Below, in pieces: positions 27,754 to 36,980 of a stretch of DNA of 64,000 nucleotides. Origin of the DNA: Oxalobacteraceae bacterium OTU3CINTB1 (GTDB lineage Bacteria > Pseudomonadota > Gammaproteobacteria > Burkholderiales > Burkholderiaceae_D); assembly GCA_024123955.1 (NCBI GenBank), contig CP099652.1, positions 1,426,001 to 1,490,000 of the forward strand, read 5' to 3'. The notes under the pieces are model-generated. The model was not told where the DNA came from. It was given only the letters and a program-made list of their open reading frames with translations, and did not search any database. Position 1 is the stretch's first letter. Every line of letters starts with the position of its first letter. Position numbers and translations under genes: made by a program.

Positions 27754-28634
27754 TCGACGAGTTCTGCGACAGCCTGTGGCTGGAGGACGGCCTGTCGAAG
27801 AACACGCTCGAAGCCTACCGGCGCGACATGCGCCTGTTCGCCCGCTGGCTCGAGTCGCAGCGGCCCAACGTGGCCGGGCTGGCGGCCGTGGCCACGCACG
27901 ATATCCAGGGTTACATCGCCGCGCGCCACGAGGACAGCGGCAAGGCCACCTCGTCCAACCGGCGGCTGTCGGTGATCAAGCGCTTTTACCAGTTGATGCT
28001 GCGACAGCGCCGCATCACCGACGATCCCAGCCTCAAATTGGTATCGGCCAAGCAGCCGCACCGCTTCGTCCACACCTTGAGCGAAATTCAAGTTGAGGCC
28101 TTGCTGGCGGCGCCCGACGTCAATACGCCGCTGGGCCTGCGCGAGCGCACCATGCTGGAGCTGATGTACGCCAGCGGCTTGCGCGTGTCGGAGTTGGTGG
28201 ACCTCAAGATGCTGGAGCTGAGCCTGAACGACGGCGTGCTGCGCATCACCGGCAAGGGCGCGAAAACGCGGCTGGTGCCGTTCGGCCAGCAGGCCAGGAT
28301 CTGGATCGAGCGCTACGTCAAGGATGCGCGCGGCGTGATCCTGAACGGCCAGGTCGACGATGCGCTGTTCGTCACCGGACGCGGCGGCCCGATGACGCGG
28401 CAGATGTTCTGGGTGGTGATCAAAAAACATGCGTTGAAGGCAGGCATCACGGCGCCGTTGTCGCCGCACACCTTGCGGCATGCTTTTGCCACGCACTTGC
28501 TCAACCATGGGGCCGATCTGCGCGTGGTGCAGTTATTGCTTGGTCATTCGGACATCTCCACCACGCAAATCTACACCCACGTCGCACGGGAACGCCTGAA
28601 ACATCTGCATGCGCAACATCATCCCCGAGGCTGA
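27729..28634 (+). CDS. xerD: Site-specific tyrosine recombinase XerD
   Basis: 301-residue recombinase that, with XerC, resolves chromosome dimers at dif. N-terminal SAM-like DNA-binding domain (FCDSLWLEDGLSKNTLEAYRRDM), then catalytic domain with ASGLRVSELV (Arg), GKGAKTRLVPF (Lys), HTLRHAFATHLLNHGADLR (His/Arg) and LGHSDISTTQIYTHV (His and nucleophile Tyr). Begins inside ogt in another frame. Size and ordinary composition point to the housekeeping XerD and not to a phage integrase. Confidence 0.95.
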   Translation: MATDNTALIDEFCDSLWLEDGLSKNTLEAYRRDMRLFARWLESQRPNVAGLAAVATHDIQGYIAARHEDSGKATSSNRRLSVIKRFYQLMLRQRRITDDPSLKLVSAKQPHRFVHTLSEIQVEALLAAPDVNTPLGLRERTMLELMYASGLRVSELVDLKMLELSLNDGVLRITGKGAKTRLVPFGQQARIWIERYVKDARGVILNGQVDDALFVTGRGGPMTRQMFWVVIKKHALKAGITAPLSPHTLRHAFATHLLNHGADLRVVQLLLGHSDISTTQIYTHVARERLKHLHAQHHPRG

Positions 28635-28704
28635 AAAACTTGCATCGGCCGTATCTGCGTCATAATGTGAGCAGGTAATCAACCGGATAGAGAAGAGGTA
28701 GCAA

Positions 28705-28887
28705 ATGGCGAAGACAAACTTCCAGTACGAAAAACGTCAGCGCGAGCTGGAAAAGAAGAAAAAAGCAGATGAAAAAGCCCGGCGCAAGGCCGAGCTGAAG
28801 GCCAACCCGGGCCTGGCCGAGGAGGGCGAAGTGGTCGAGGACGACGAAGAGGGCGGCGAGCCCAGCGCCGAGCCTGCCAAGGAGTAA
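28705..28887 (+). CDS. Small highly charged conserved-type protein (unknown)
   Basis: 60-residue protein with a strongly basic N-terminal half (KRQRELEKKKKADEKARRKAE) and an acidic C-terminal half, probably a single amphipathic helix plus disordered tail. A GAGG site lies 8 bases before the ATG. Small proteins of this layout recur in betaproteobacteria, but no function is known to me; nucleic-acid or ribosome association would be a guess. Confidence 0.7.
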   Translation: MAKTNFQYEKRQRELEKKKKADEKARRKAELKANPGLAEEGEVVEDDEEGGEPSAEPAKE

Positions 28888-28911
28888 GCCGAAGCAAGCC
28901 GGCCATGGTTC

Positions 28912-29005
28912 CACGTAGGGCGGATTAGCGCGGAGCGCGTAATCCGCCATGCATGCGTCGTCGGCGGCTCATGGCGGATTACGCTGCGCTAATCCGCCCT
29001 ACGTG
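28912..29005. repeat. REP-like paired hairpins (inverted repeat)
   Basis: Two palindromic units in inverted orientation. The outer arms CACGTAGGGCGGATTAGCG (28912-28930) and its exact complement (28987-29005) are 19 bp; each unit is also a hairpin with GGCGGATTA/TAATCCGCC arms. This is the architecture of REP/BIME elements spread by RAYT transposases. It lies between convergent genes and probably works as a bidirectional terminator. Confidence 0.85.
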
Positions 29006-29026
29006 TCTCCCAGGCATTCATGCGGT

Positions 29027-32000
29027 TCAGGCGTGGTGTTTGACTTCGTGCAGGTGCTCGACGACTTCCTCATGTTCCTCATGCTGCCTGCGCTTGAAAT
29101 ACCGCACGCAGCGCTTGCCGAGGTTGTCCAGATAAGTATAAGCCACCGGCACCACCACCAACGTCAAAATGGTCGACGTGATCACCCCGCCGATCACCGC
29201 GCGGCCCATCGGCGCCTGCGTTTCGCCGCCTTCGCCCAGGCCGATCGCCATCGGCAGCATGCCGAACACCATCGCCAACGTCGTCATCAGAATCGGCCGC
29301 AAGCGCACTTGGCCCGCGTTCATGATGGCCTCGAACTGCCCCGCGCCCTCGCGCTGCGCCTGGTTGGTGAAGTCCACCAGCAAGATCGCGTTCTTGGTCA
29401 CCAGCCCCATCAGCATGATGAAACCGATCACCGAGAAGATGTTCAACGTGCTGCCGGTCGCCAGCAGCGCCACCAGCACGCCGATCAGCGACAGCGGCAA
29501 GGACATCATGATTGCCACCGGCTGCAGGAAGCTGCCGAACTGCGACGCCAGCACCAGGTAGATGAAGATCACCGCGATGCCGAGCGCGATCATGGCCGAG
29601 GTCATGCTCTCTTCCATTTCCTGCGCGTTGCCGCCGACGTCGAAGCGCACGCCGTCCGGTAAGTCGATTTCCTTCATGGCCTTGCGCACGTCGCCGTCGA
29701 CGTCGCCGCCGGGACGGCCCTCGGTGTTGGCGTAGATCGCCACTCGGCGCTGCAGCGCCTGGCGCTTGAGCACCTGCGGGCTGAACGACGGCACGAAATC
29801 GACCACCTGGCGCAGCGGCACCATCACCGGCCGCCCATCCGGCCCCAGCTTGCTCGACGCCAGCGACAGGTCCGCCAGGTCGGCCACCTTCTGCCGGCCC
29901 GATTTGGGCAACTGCACGTTGACGTCGTAGTTCTGGCCGTCGGGGGCGAGGAAGTGGCTGGTGGTGTCGCCTGCCACGAACGGACGCAGCGCGGTGCCGA
30001 TCTGCTGTACTGTCAGGCCCAGGTCGCTGGCCAGCTCGTTGTTGATCTTGACCGTGGTCGACGGATTGGCGCCTTCCTGGCTGTACTCCAGGTCGACCAA
30101 GCCCTTGATGTTGCGCATCTTGTCCATCAGGCGGTGCGCCACTGCGTCGAGCTTGCCTTCGTCGGTGCCGAGGATGGCGATGAAGATCGGCTTCCAGCCC
30201 ACCGACATCGTGATGCCGGCGATCTTGGACAAGCGTTCGCGGATCTTGCCTTCCATGACTTTCTGCGCCGGCCGCTGATGGGTCTTGCGGTCCACCAGCT
30301 TCATGTCGATGCGGGCCGTGTTGCGGCCGTCCTGGGTGCCGACCACCGCGATGACGCTGGCGATCTCCGGGAACTCCTTGAGCGCCGCCTCGACCTGCTG
30401 CACCTTGTTGTCGTTGTATTCCAGGCTGGAGCCGACCGGCGTCTTCATCTGCAGGTTGACCCAGCCGTTGTCCTGCTCCGGCATCATCTCGCCGCCGATC
30501 ATCGGCACCAGCATCAGGCTGCCGGCGAACAGCGCGAAGGCGAACGCCAGGGTCAGCTTGCGCCAGCGCAGCGCCAGTCCCAGGACTTTGCCATACACCA
30601 CGTGCAGCTTATCGACGCCGCCTTCGAGCCAGTGCATCAGGCGGCCCAGCCACGGCACGTACTTGAAGCGGTCCTTGACCGGATCGGGCCACACCGACGA
30701 CAGCATCGGATCGAGCGTGAAACTGACGAACAGCGACACCATCACCGCCACCGCCACCGTGATGCCGAACTGCAGGAAGAAGCGGCCGATGATGCCCTGC
30801 ATGAAGGCCACCGGAATGAACACGGCGACAATCGCGAAGGTGGTGGCCATGACGGCCAGGCCGATCTCGTTGGTGCCGTCCTCGGCCGCCTTGCGGTGGT
30901 TCTTGCCCAGGCCCAGGTGGCGCACGATGTTTTCGCGCACCACGATGGCGTCGTCGATCAGCAGGCCGATGCACAGCGACAGCGCCATCAGGGTCAGGAA
31001 GTTCAGGGTGAAGCCGAACACCTTCATCGCGATGAAGCTGGCCATCACCGAAATCGGCAACGTCAGCCCGGTGATGATGGTCGAGCGCCACGAGTGCAGG
31101 AAGAAGAACACGATGACCATGGTCAGCACGGCGCCTTCGACGATGGTGCGCTTGACGTTGTCGAGCTGGCTCTGCACCTTGACCGATTCGTCGTTGAGCA
31201 AGGTCAAGGTGATGTCCGACGGCAGCGATTTTTGCAGCTCGGCGACTACTTTCTGGATGCGCGTACCGACCTCGACCACGTTGGCGTCCTGGACCTTGGT
31301 GATGTCGATGGTGACGGCGCGCTGGCCGTTCAGGCGCGAGATCGACATCTCCTCCTGGGCGCCGTCGATCACCGTGGCCACCTGTTCCAGGTAGACCGGG
31401 CCGTTGGCGCGGCGGGCGACGATGATCTTGTTGAAGTCGCGCGCCTCCTTCATCTTGTTCTCGACGCGCACCAGCTGCTCGTTGCCGGCGAAGCTGATCG
31501 AGCCGGCCGGCAGGTTGGTGTTGGTGGCCTGGATCGTGGCGATGACCTCGTCGACGCCGATGGCTTGCGCGGTCAGGTCGTTGGGACGCAGGCTGATCAG
31601 GATCTGGCGCGCGGCCATGCCGTTCAGGCGCACCTGGCCGACGCCGGCCACGCCCTGGAAGCGCTTGCCGATGACCTGGTCGGCCATGGTCGACAGTTCG
31701 CGCAAGGTGTGGGCGGTGGCGGTCAGGCCGATCTGGGCGATGGGGCGGCTGTTCTCGCCCTCGAAGCGGACGATGAACGGGTCCTTGGCTTCCTTCGGGA
31801 AGCGCGGGCGCACCATCGCGATCTTGTCGCGGATGTCCTGCATCGCCTTGTCCATATTGGTCGACAGCTCGAAGTCGACGTAGACGCCGGCGCGGCCTTC
31901 CCACGAGTTGGCGCGCAGGGTCTTGATGCCGCTGACGGTGTTGACCGCCTCCTCGATCGGCCGCGTGATGTCGTTCTCGACCGCTTCCGGCGACGCGCCC

Positions 32001-32155
32001 GGGTAGTTGACCTCGATCATCGCGGCGGGAATGTCGACGTTGGGCATGGCTTCCATGCCCAGTTCGCGGTACGAGAACATTCCCAGCACCACGAGCGCCA
32101 CCATCACCATGGTGGCAAACACCGGGTTCTGGATACTGGTTTTAGTGATCCACAT
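29027..32155 (-). CDS. RND efflux transporter permease (HAE1/AcrB-like)
   Basis: 1042-residue inner-membrane proton antiporter with 12 spans and two large periplasmic loops. Marks include PNVDIPAAMIEVNYPGASPEAVENDITRPIEEAVN near the start, LCIGLLIDDAIVVREN with the paired Asp of the proton relay, and SLPLSLIGVLVALLATG. Substrates are probably hydrophobic or amphiphilic compounds. The adaptor gene is immediately upstream (2 bases apart). No outer-membrane channel or regulator is adjacent, so a TolC-type partner must be encoded elsewhere. The last residues are His/Glu-rich (EEHEEVVEHLHEVKHH). Confidence 0.95.
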   Translation of the reverse strand: MWITKTSIQNPVFATMVMVALVVLGMFSYRELGMEAMPNVDIPAAMIEVNYPGASPEAVENDITRPIEEAVNTVSGIKTLRANSWEGRAGVYVDFELSTNMDKAMQDIRDKIAMVRPRFPKEAKDPFIVRFEGENSRPIAQIGLTATAHTLRELSTMADQVIGKRFQGVAGVGQVRLNGMAARQILISLRPNDLTAQAIGVDEVIATIQATNTNLPAGSISFAGNEQLVRVENKMKEARDFNKIIVARRANGPVYLEQVATVIDGAQEEMSISRLNGQRAVTIDITKVQDANVVEVGTRIQKVVAELQKSLPSDITLTLLNDESVKVQSQLDNVKRTIVEGAVLTMVIVFFFLHSWRSTIITGLTLPISVMASFIAMKVFGFTLNFLTLMALSLCIGLLIDDAIVVRENIVRHLGLGKNHRKAAEDGTNEIGLAVMATTFAIVAVFIPVAFMQGIIGRFFLQFGITVAVAVMVSLFVSFTLDPMLSSVWPDPVKDRFKYVPWLGRLMHWLEGGVDKLHVVYGKVLGLALRWRKLTLAFAFALFAGSLMLVPMIGGEMMPEQDNGWVNLQMKTPVGSSLEYNDNKVQQVEAALKEFPEIASVIAVVGTQDGRNTARIDMKLVDRKTHQRPAQKVMEGKIRERLSKIAGITMSVGWKPIFIAILGTDEGKLDAVAHRLMDKMRNIKGLVDLEYSQEGANPSTTVKINNELASDLGLTVQQIGTALRPFVAGDTTSHFLAPDGQNYDVNVQLPKSGRQKVADLADLSLASSKLGPDGRPVMVPLRQVVDFVPSFSPQVLKRQALQRRVAIYANTEGRPGGDVDGDVRKAMKEIDLPDGVRFDVGGNAQEMEESMTSAMIALGIAVIFIYLVLASQFGSFLQPVAIMMSLPLSLIGVLVALLATGSTLNIFSVIGFIMLMGLVTKNAILLVDFTNQAQREGAGQFEAIMNAGQVRLRPILMTTLAMVFGMLPMAIGLGEGGETQAPMGRAVIGGVITSTILTLVVVPVAYTYLDNLGKRCVRYFKRRQHEEHEEVVEHLHEVKHHA

Positions 32156-32157
32156 GA

Positions 32158-33393
32158 TCAGCCTTTCGCCAGCATGGCCGCTTTGGCCAAGGTTTTACCC
32201 TCGGCCGGTGTCGCTGAGGCGGGCAGCTTGACCAGCGCGCCAGGCTTGACCGCGTTCAGCTTGGAGACGATGACATTGGCGCCCTTGTCGAGGCCGTCGG
32301 TGACTTCGACATAGCCTTCGTCGTCGTTGCGCAAGCCCAAGGTGACGGGCTGCGCCACCACCTTGCCGTTCTCGATCTTGTACACCACCTGCTTGCCCTG
32401 GTCGTCGCGCAGCGCCGTCATCGGCACGATGGGCGCGACGCCGGAGCGCTCGGTGACGATGCTGCCCTTGGCGAACATGCCGGCGCGCAGCGCGCTGTCG
32501 TCGTTGCGCACGGCGATGTAGACCAGCATCGCGCGCGAACCGGCCTCGGTGGCCGGATTGATACGCGCCACCTTGCCCGCGAACTCGCGCTTCTGGAAGC
32601 CGTCGACCTTGAAGCGAACGTCCTGGCCGACTTTCACGCGCGGGATTTCCGACGCCGGCACCTGCGCCTCCAGGGTCAGTTCCGACAGGTTGACGATGCT
32701 GTAGATGGGCATGTCCGGCGCCAGCTTCTCGCCGGCCTGCACGTGGCGCTTGCTGACCACGCCGCTGATGGGCGCCTTGATGATACCGTCGTTAAGCGCG
32801 ATGCGCGCGATCTCGACCATCGCGGCGGCCGACTTGACGTTGGCGCGCGCCAGCGCGACCGTGTTCTGGGTCGAATCGAAGGCGTTTTGCGAGATGTATT
32901 TTTGCGACAGCAGCGCCTGGCTGTTGGCTTCGTTCTTGGTCGCCATCGACAGCTTGGCCTGGGCTTCGTCGAGCATGGCCTGCTGCTGTTGCAGGCGCGC
33001 GCGCAGGTCGGCCTGGTCGATGCGCGCCAGCACCTGGCCGGCGCTGACGGCCATGCCTTCCTGCACCGTGGTGGCCTCCACCACGCCCGAGATCTTGGAC
33101 TTGATGGTGGCCGAACTCAGGGGCGCCAGCGAGCCGGATAAGGGCAAGCTGACCGCCAATGATCTGGCATCGATGGCCGCGATGTCGCCGCTGGCCAGTT
33201 CGAAGACTTCCTGTTTCTTTTCTTTCTTGCCCTCGGCCTGCGCCACGGGTGGCGTCGGCGCGGCCTGGTTGCCGCGCATGACGGTCCAGCCGCCGGCCGC
33301 CAGGCCCAGCACGATCAGGACAGCCACCGGCTTGCGCCAGTTTTTATTGCGGACCGTGGGCATGGAAGCGAGGGGCAAGGTTTCAATTTTCAT
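32158..33393 (-). CDS. RND efflux periplasmic adaptor (membrane fusion protein)
   Basis: 411-residue adaptor that links the pump to an outer-membrane channel. An N-terminal membrane anchor (VAVLIVLGLAAGGWTVM) is followed by the biotinyl-lipoyl-like half motif (ATTVQEGMAVSAGQVLARID), an alpha-helical hairpin, the second lipoyl half (DGIIKAPISGVVSKRHVQAGE) and beta-barrel region. ATG 33393 is chosen; the frame upstream to 33513 has no site. Operon with the RND permease. Confidence 0.93.
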   Translation of the reverse strand: MKIETLPLASMPTVRNKNWRKPVAVLIVLGLAAGGWTVMRGNQAAPTPPVAQAEGKKEKKQEVFELASGDIAAIDARSLAVSLPLSGSLAPLSSATIKSKISGVVEATTVQEGMAVSAGQVLARIDQADLRARLQQQQAMLDEAQAKLSMATKNEANSQALLSQKYISQNAFDSTQNTVALARANVKSAAAMVEIARIALNDGIIKAPISGVVSKRHVQAGEKLAPDMPIYSIVNLSELTLEAQVPASEIPRVKVGQDVRFKVDGFQKREFAGKVARINPATEAGSRAMLVYIAVRNDDSALRAGMFAKGSIVTERSGVAPIVPMTALRDDQGKQVVYKIENGKVVAQPVTLGLRNDDEGYVEVTDGLDKGANVIVSKLNAVKPGALVKLPASATPAEGKTLAKAAMLAKG

Positions 33394-33546
33394 ATCGTTC
33401 TTCTGCGAATGTTGTGGCGCCGGAGGGACCGCGCATGTTGGTACTTTATGAATTTGCAAGGGCGGTCGCCATCGAAATGCGACGAGTGGCGCAAAAGCGC
33501 GGCTGAAATGCATAAAACCGGGATCAAGCGTGTTTGAGGCAAGTCA

Positions 33547-35373
33547 ATGGGGGTTCCGCCGCAGGCGCAAGAATGGCGAAGGCCTGCGAGGGCGCGATCG
33601 CCAAAAGAGGCCCATGTGTCTGTCGACTTTCATCTGATGTACGAAAACACCAGCGACGCCATATTGCTGGTGCGGGACGGGCGCGTCGTCGGTGCCAATC
33701 CGGCCGCGCTGGCCATGTTCGAATGCGATGCGCCGGCGGACATGCTCGGGCAGGCGCTGGCCGACTTCTCGCCGCTGCGACAGGCCGAGGGCGTGCTGTC
33801 GGCGCCGCTGCTGTGCGAGCTGGCGGCGCGCGCCCACGGCGACGGCAACCATCGCTTCGAATGGTGCTGCGTCGGCCGCCGGGGCCGCCAGTTCTGGGCC
33901 GAGATACTGATGACGGCGGTCGCGCACGAGGACGGCGTGTTGCTGTACACGGCGATCCGCGATATTTCCGCGCGCCGCAACGAGCAGTTGACGATGTACC
34001 TGGCGCTGATGACCGACCTCGCCGACCGCCGCCGTACCGAGGCGCGCACCCGCCATCTGGCCGAGCACGATTTCCTGACCGACCTGCCGAACCGCGTGCT
34101 GCTGCTCGACCGCATGAGCCTGGCGCTGGCGGCGGCCCGGCGCAACCAGCGCATGGCCGCCATCCTGTTCCTCGACCTGGACCGCTTCAAGTACATCAAC
34201 GACACGCTCGGCCACCATGTGGGCGACTTGCTGCTCAAGGAGGTGGCGGCGCGGCTGGTCAAATGCGTGCGCGGCGTGGACACGGTCAGCCGCCAGGGCG
34301 GCGACGAGTTCGTAGTCATCCTGGCCGACATCGGCAGCATCGCCCAGGCCGCGCACGTGGCGGCCACCATCCAGCAGGCCATTGCCCAGGAGTTCGTGCT
34401 CGAGCCGCACCGGCTGCACGTGAGCACGTCGATCGGCGTCAGCATCTTTCCCGACGACGGCGCCGACATCGAGACCTTGATGAAAAACGCCGACCTGGCG
34501 ATGTACCACGTCAAGGAAAGCGGCCGGAACGGCTACCAGTTCTTCAGCCCGGAGATGAACGCGCAGATCGTCGAGCGCGTGGCGTTCGAGAACGAACTGC
34601 GGCGCGCGCTGACCAACCGGCAATTTATCCTGGAGTACGAGGCCGAGGTCGACATCGCCAGCGGCGAGCCGCTGGGGGCCGAGGCGCTGATACGCTGGCG
34701 CCATCCGACGTTGGGATTGCTGCGGCCCGAGCGCTTCATCGGCGTCGCCGAGGACAGCGGGCTGATGGTGCGGATCGGCGAGTGGGTGCTGGAGCAGGCG
34801 TGCCTGGCGGCGCGGCGCTGGCGCGACGCCGGCCATCCGCTGGTGGTGGGCGTGAACCTGTCGCAGACGCAGTTTTTGCAAAAGAACCTGGTCGACAAGG
34901 TGCGCGCCGCGCTGGCGGCGTCCGGCCTGCCGCCAGCGCTGCTGCAGCTGGAGCTGACCGAGGCGATGCTGATGAAGCACAGCGCGGGCGCGTCCGCCAC
35001 CCTGGGCGCGCTGCGGACGCTGGGCGTGCGGCTGGCGCTGGACGATTTCGGCACCGGCTACACGCGGGTGGGGCATCTGAAGGAATATCCGCTGGATAAG
35101 GTGAAGATCGACCTGTCGTTCGTCAGCGGCATCGGCGAAGGGGAGGGGGAGGGGGAGGGGGAGGGGAATTCGGTCGTGCACGCGCCGGTGGTCAACGCCA
35201 TCATCGCCATGGCGCACAGCCTGGGGCTGACGGTGCTGGCCGAGGGCGTGCAGACCGAGGCGCAGCTGCGCTTCCTGCGCGAACATGGCTGCGACCAGTA
35301 CCAGGGCCATTACGCCCGAGCGAGCGGCAGCCTCGACGGCCTCGGCGGCTTGCTGGACGGGGACGCCGTCTGA
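33547..35373 (+). CDS. PAS-GGDEF-EAL cyclic-di-GMP enzyme
   Basis: 608-residue cytoplasmic protein: PAS domain (about 25-150), GGDEF (motif intact at 251-255, with an RGVD product-inhibition site five residues before) and EAL (motif at 379-381). EAL catalytic residues appear preserved: VNLSQTQF, LELTEAM, DDFGTGY, KVKID and AEGVQTE. Both synthesis and breakdown of c-di-GMP are therefore possible. Odd points: a (Gly-Glu) repeat at residues 532-540 encoded by a G-rich hexanucleotide array, and a degenerate ending (YQGHYARASG where the family has QGYxFxxP). ATG 33547 follows GAGG by 7 bases. Divergent from the RND operon. Confidence 0.93.
   Translation: MGVPPQAQEWRRPARARSPKEAHVSVDFHLMYENTSDAILLVRDGRVVGANPAALAMFECDAPADMLGQALADFSPLRQAEGVLSAPLLCELAARAHGDGNHRFEWCCVGRRGRQFWAEILMTAVAHEDGVLLYTAIRDISARRNEQLTMYLALMTDLADRRRTEARTRHLAEHDFLTDLPNRVLLLDRMSLALAAARRNQRMAAILFLDLDRFKYINDTLGHHVGDLLLKEVAARLVKCVRGVDTVSRQGGDEFVVILADIGSIAQAAHVAATIQQAIAQEFVLEPHRLHVSTSIGVSIFPDDGADIETLMKNADLAMYHVKESGRNGYQFFSPEMNAQIVERVAFENELRRALTNRQFILEYEAEVDIASGEPLGAEALIRWRHPTLGLLRPERFIGVAEDSGLMVRIGEWVLEQACLAARRWRDAGHPLVVGVNLSQTQFLQKNLVDKVRAALAASGLPPALLQLELTEAMLMKHSAGASATLGALRTLGVRLALDDFGTGYTRVGHLKEYPLDKVKIDLSFVSGIGEGEGEGEGEGNSVVHAPVVNAIIAMAHSLGLTVLAEGVQTEAQLRFLREHGCDQYQGHYARASGSLDGLGGLLDGDAV
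35140..35166 (+). repeat. In-frame (GGGGAG)n microsatellite inside EAL domain
   Basis: Four GGGGAG units plus a final GGG, coding for alternating Gly-Glu (residues 532-540) in a loop between KIDLSF and the next helix. Six-base units keep the frame if copy number changes. The run of G-tracts could also form a quadruplex. Confidence 0.9.
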
Positions 35374-36381
35374 TCACATCTCGGTGGCGCGTTCGCGGCC
35401 GCGCCGCTCGTCGTACATGCGCACCCGCACCAGCACCTGGCCGTGGTCGGACGCTTCCGGCTTGGCCTGCAACAGGTGGTCGTTCAGGTACGTCACGTCC
35501 ATCACCTCGCCGATCGCGAAGCGCGACGCCGGGTTGAATTCCTCCGACACCAGCACGTGGTCGATGGTCATGTAATGGCCTTCGTGGATGTTGGTGTAGC
35601 CGACATGGCGCAGGCGGTCGCGGCCGCGCTGGATCTGGTTGCTGTCGAACAGCCGGCCACTCAATTCCTCGTCGGCCAGCCCGACGCAGCCCGAGCCCAT
35701 GACGATGGTGGTGGTGACGGCGTCGGCGGTGTCGTTGAAGTCGCCCAGCACGATGCGCGGGCGGCGGCCGTCGCGGTCCATCTGACTCAGCAGCGCGCGC
35801 AGCGCCACCGCCTCGGTGCCGCGCCGTATCAGCGAGCGCAGGTTGGCCTGCGCGTACAGCATGGCCTCGTCGCCGGGGTCGCCATGGCGGTAGTCGGGGC
35901 GCTTGGATTTGAGGTGGATCACCAGCACGTCGATGATGCGCTGGTCCGGCAAGACCACCTGCGCGTGCAGCGGCGCGCGGGCGAAGCGGTCGGCGTCGCG
36001 GTTACCCTCGGGCATGGCGACACCGTCGGGGAACAGTTGGTAGGCATGGGCGGGCGCCGCCAGCGGCAGGCGCGAGATCAGCGCCACTTGCGGCGTCAGG
36101 CGCGGCTCGCCGGTGTGCGGATCGGGCGCCGGATCGAAGCCGGACAGCGACGCGTCGCGGTAGCGGCGGCTGGCGGCCAGCACGTCGCGCATCCCCGCCA
36201 TCGAAAAGACTTCCTGCAACCCGATGACGTCGGCGTCGAGCTGGTCGAGCTGCTGGGCCGTCCACACCACCTTGGCCTGGTATTGGTCCGGCGTGAGCGG
36301 CGCCAAGTTGTCGTACAATTTCGCCCCGGGCTGGGAAAGATTGCAAACATTGAAAGTGGCAAAGCGAATTTCCTGCTGCAT
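35374..36381 (-). CDS. Endonuclease/exonuclease/phosphatase family protein
   Basis: 335-residue metal-dependent phosphoesterase of the DNase I-like fold, acting on nucleic acid, inositol phosphates or sphingolipids. Visible motifs: TFNVCNL, DVIGLQEVF (metal-binding Glu), VIHLKSKR, VLGDFNDTAD (Asp/Asn) and the terminal SDHGQV (catalytic His). No signal peptide. It follows the EAL gene tail-to-tail without a gap. The exact substrate cannot be deduced. Confidence 0.87.
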   Translation of the reverse strand: MQQEIRFATFNVCNLSQPGAKLYDNLAPLTPDQYQAKVVWTAQQLDQLDADVIGLQEVFSMAGMRDVLAASRRYRDASLSGFDPAPDPHTGEPRLTPQVALISRLPLAAPAHAYQLFPDGVAMPEGNRDADRFARAPLHAQVVLPDQRIIDVLVIHLKSKRPDYRHGDPGDEAMLYAQANLRSLIRRGTEAVALRALLSQMDRDGRRPRIVLGDFNDTADAVTTTIVMGSGCVGLADEELSGRLFDSNQIQRGRDRLRHVGYTNIHEGHYMTIDHVLVSEEFNPASRFAIGEVMDVTYLNDHLLQAKPEASDHGQVLVRVRMYDERRGRERATEM

Positions 36382-36429
36382 AATGAGAAACTCCTGTAGA
36401 CGACAACCTTCACGAACAGCGTATCACGC

Positions 36430-36921
36430 ATGGCCAAAAAAGAGCACATCTCCGAGACCCCGGCGACGCAGTTTCTGCGCAAGCACAAGGTCATTTTCAC
36501 CGAGCATCCCTACAACTACGAGGAGCACGGCGGCACCAGCGTGTCCTCGCGCGAGCTGGGCGTGGACGAACACCACGTCGTCAAGACCCTGGTGATGCAG
36601 GACGAGACCGCCAAACCGTTGATCGTGCTGATGCACGGCGACTGCAAGGTGTCGACCAAGAACCTGGCACGCGGCATCGGCTGCAAGTCGGTCGAGCCCT
36701 GCAAACCGGACGTGGCCACGCGCCACAGCGGCTACCAGATCGGCGGGACCTCGCCGTTCGGCACCCGCAAGGCGCTGCCGGTGTACGTCGAGGATAGCAT
36801 CCTTGCGCTGGAAACCATTTATATCAATGGCGGCAGGAAGGGATATCTGGTCGGCATCGCGCCGCAAGTGCTGGTCGACCTGCTGGGGGCCAAGCCCGTC
36901 CACTGCGCTCTGGCCGACTGA
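36430..36921 (+). CDS. ybaK: Cys-tRNA(Pro)/Cys-tRNA deacylase YbaK
   Basis: 163-residue trans-editing enzyme that hydrolyses Cys wrongly attached to tRNA-Pro. Starts ATQFLRKHKVIFTEHPYNYEEHGGT, followed by VVKTLVM, STKNLARGIGCKSVEPC and GGTSPFGTRKALPVYVE, all usual for the YbaK/EbsC subgroup. Divergent from the phosphoesterase gene and followed 59 bases later by plsY. Confidence 0.92.
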   Translation: MAKKEHISETPATQFLRKHKVIFTEHPYNYEEHGGTSVSSRELGVDEHHVVKTLVMQDETAKPLIVLMHGDCKVSTKNLARGIGCKSVEPCKPDVATRHSGYQIGGTSPFGTRKALPVYVEDSILALETIYINGGRKGYLVGIAPQVLVDLLGAKPVHCALAD

Positions 36922-36980
36922 GCGCTGGCAGTGTATATTCTTGGGTCCCCCGTGGGGATGTCACATTTTTTGAGGAAACA

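Noticed and set aside
27729..28634. Tyrosine recombinase as sign of an integrated element
   Set aside because: Sequence and coupling with ogt fit chromosomal XerD; no flanking attachment sites or phage genes.
29954..32314. 786-codon plus-strand open frame
   Set aside because: Antisense to the RND permease and rich in His/Arg/Gln, typical of a complementary-strand artefact.
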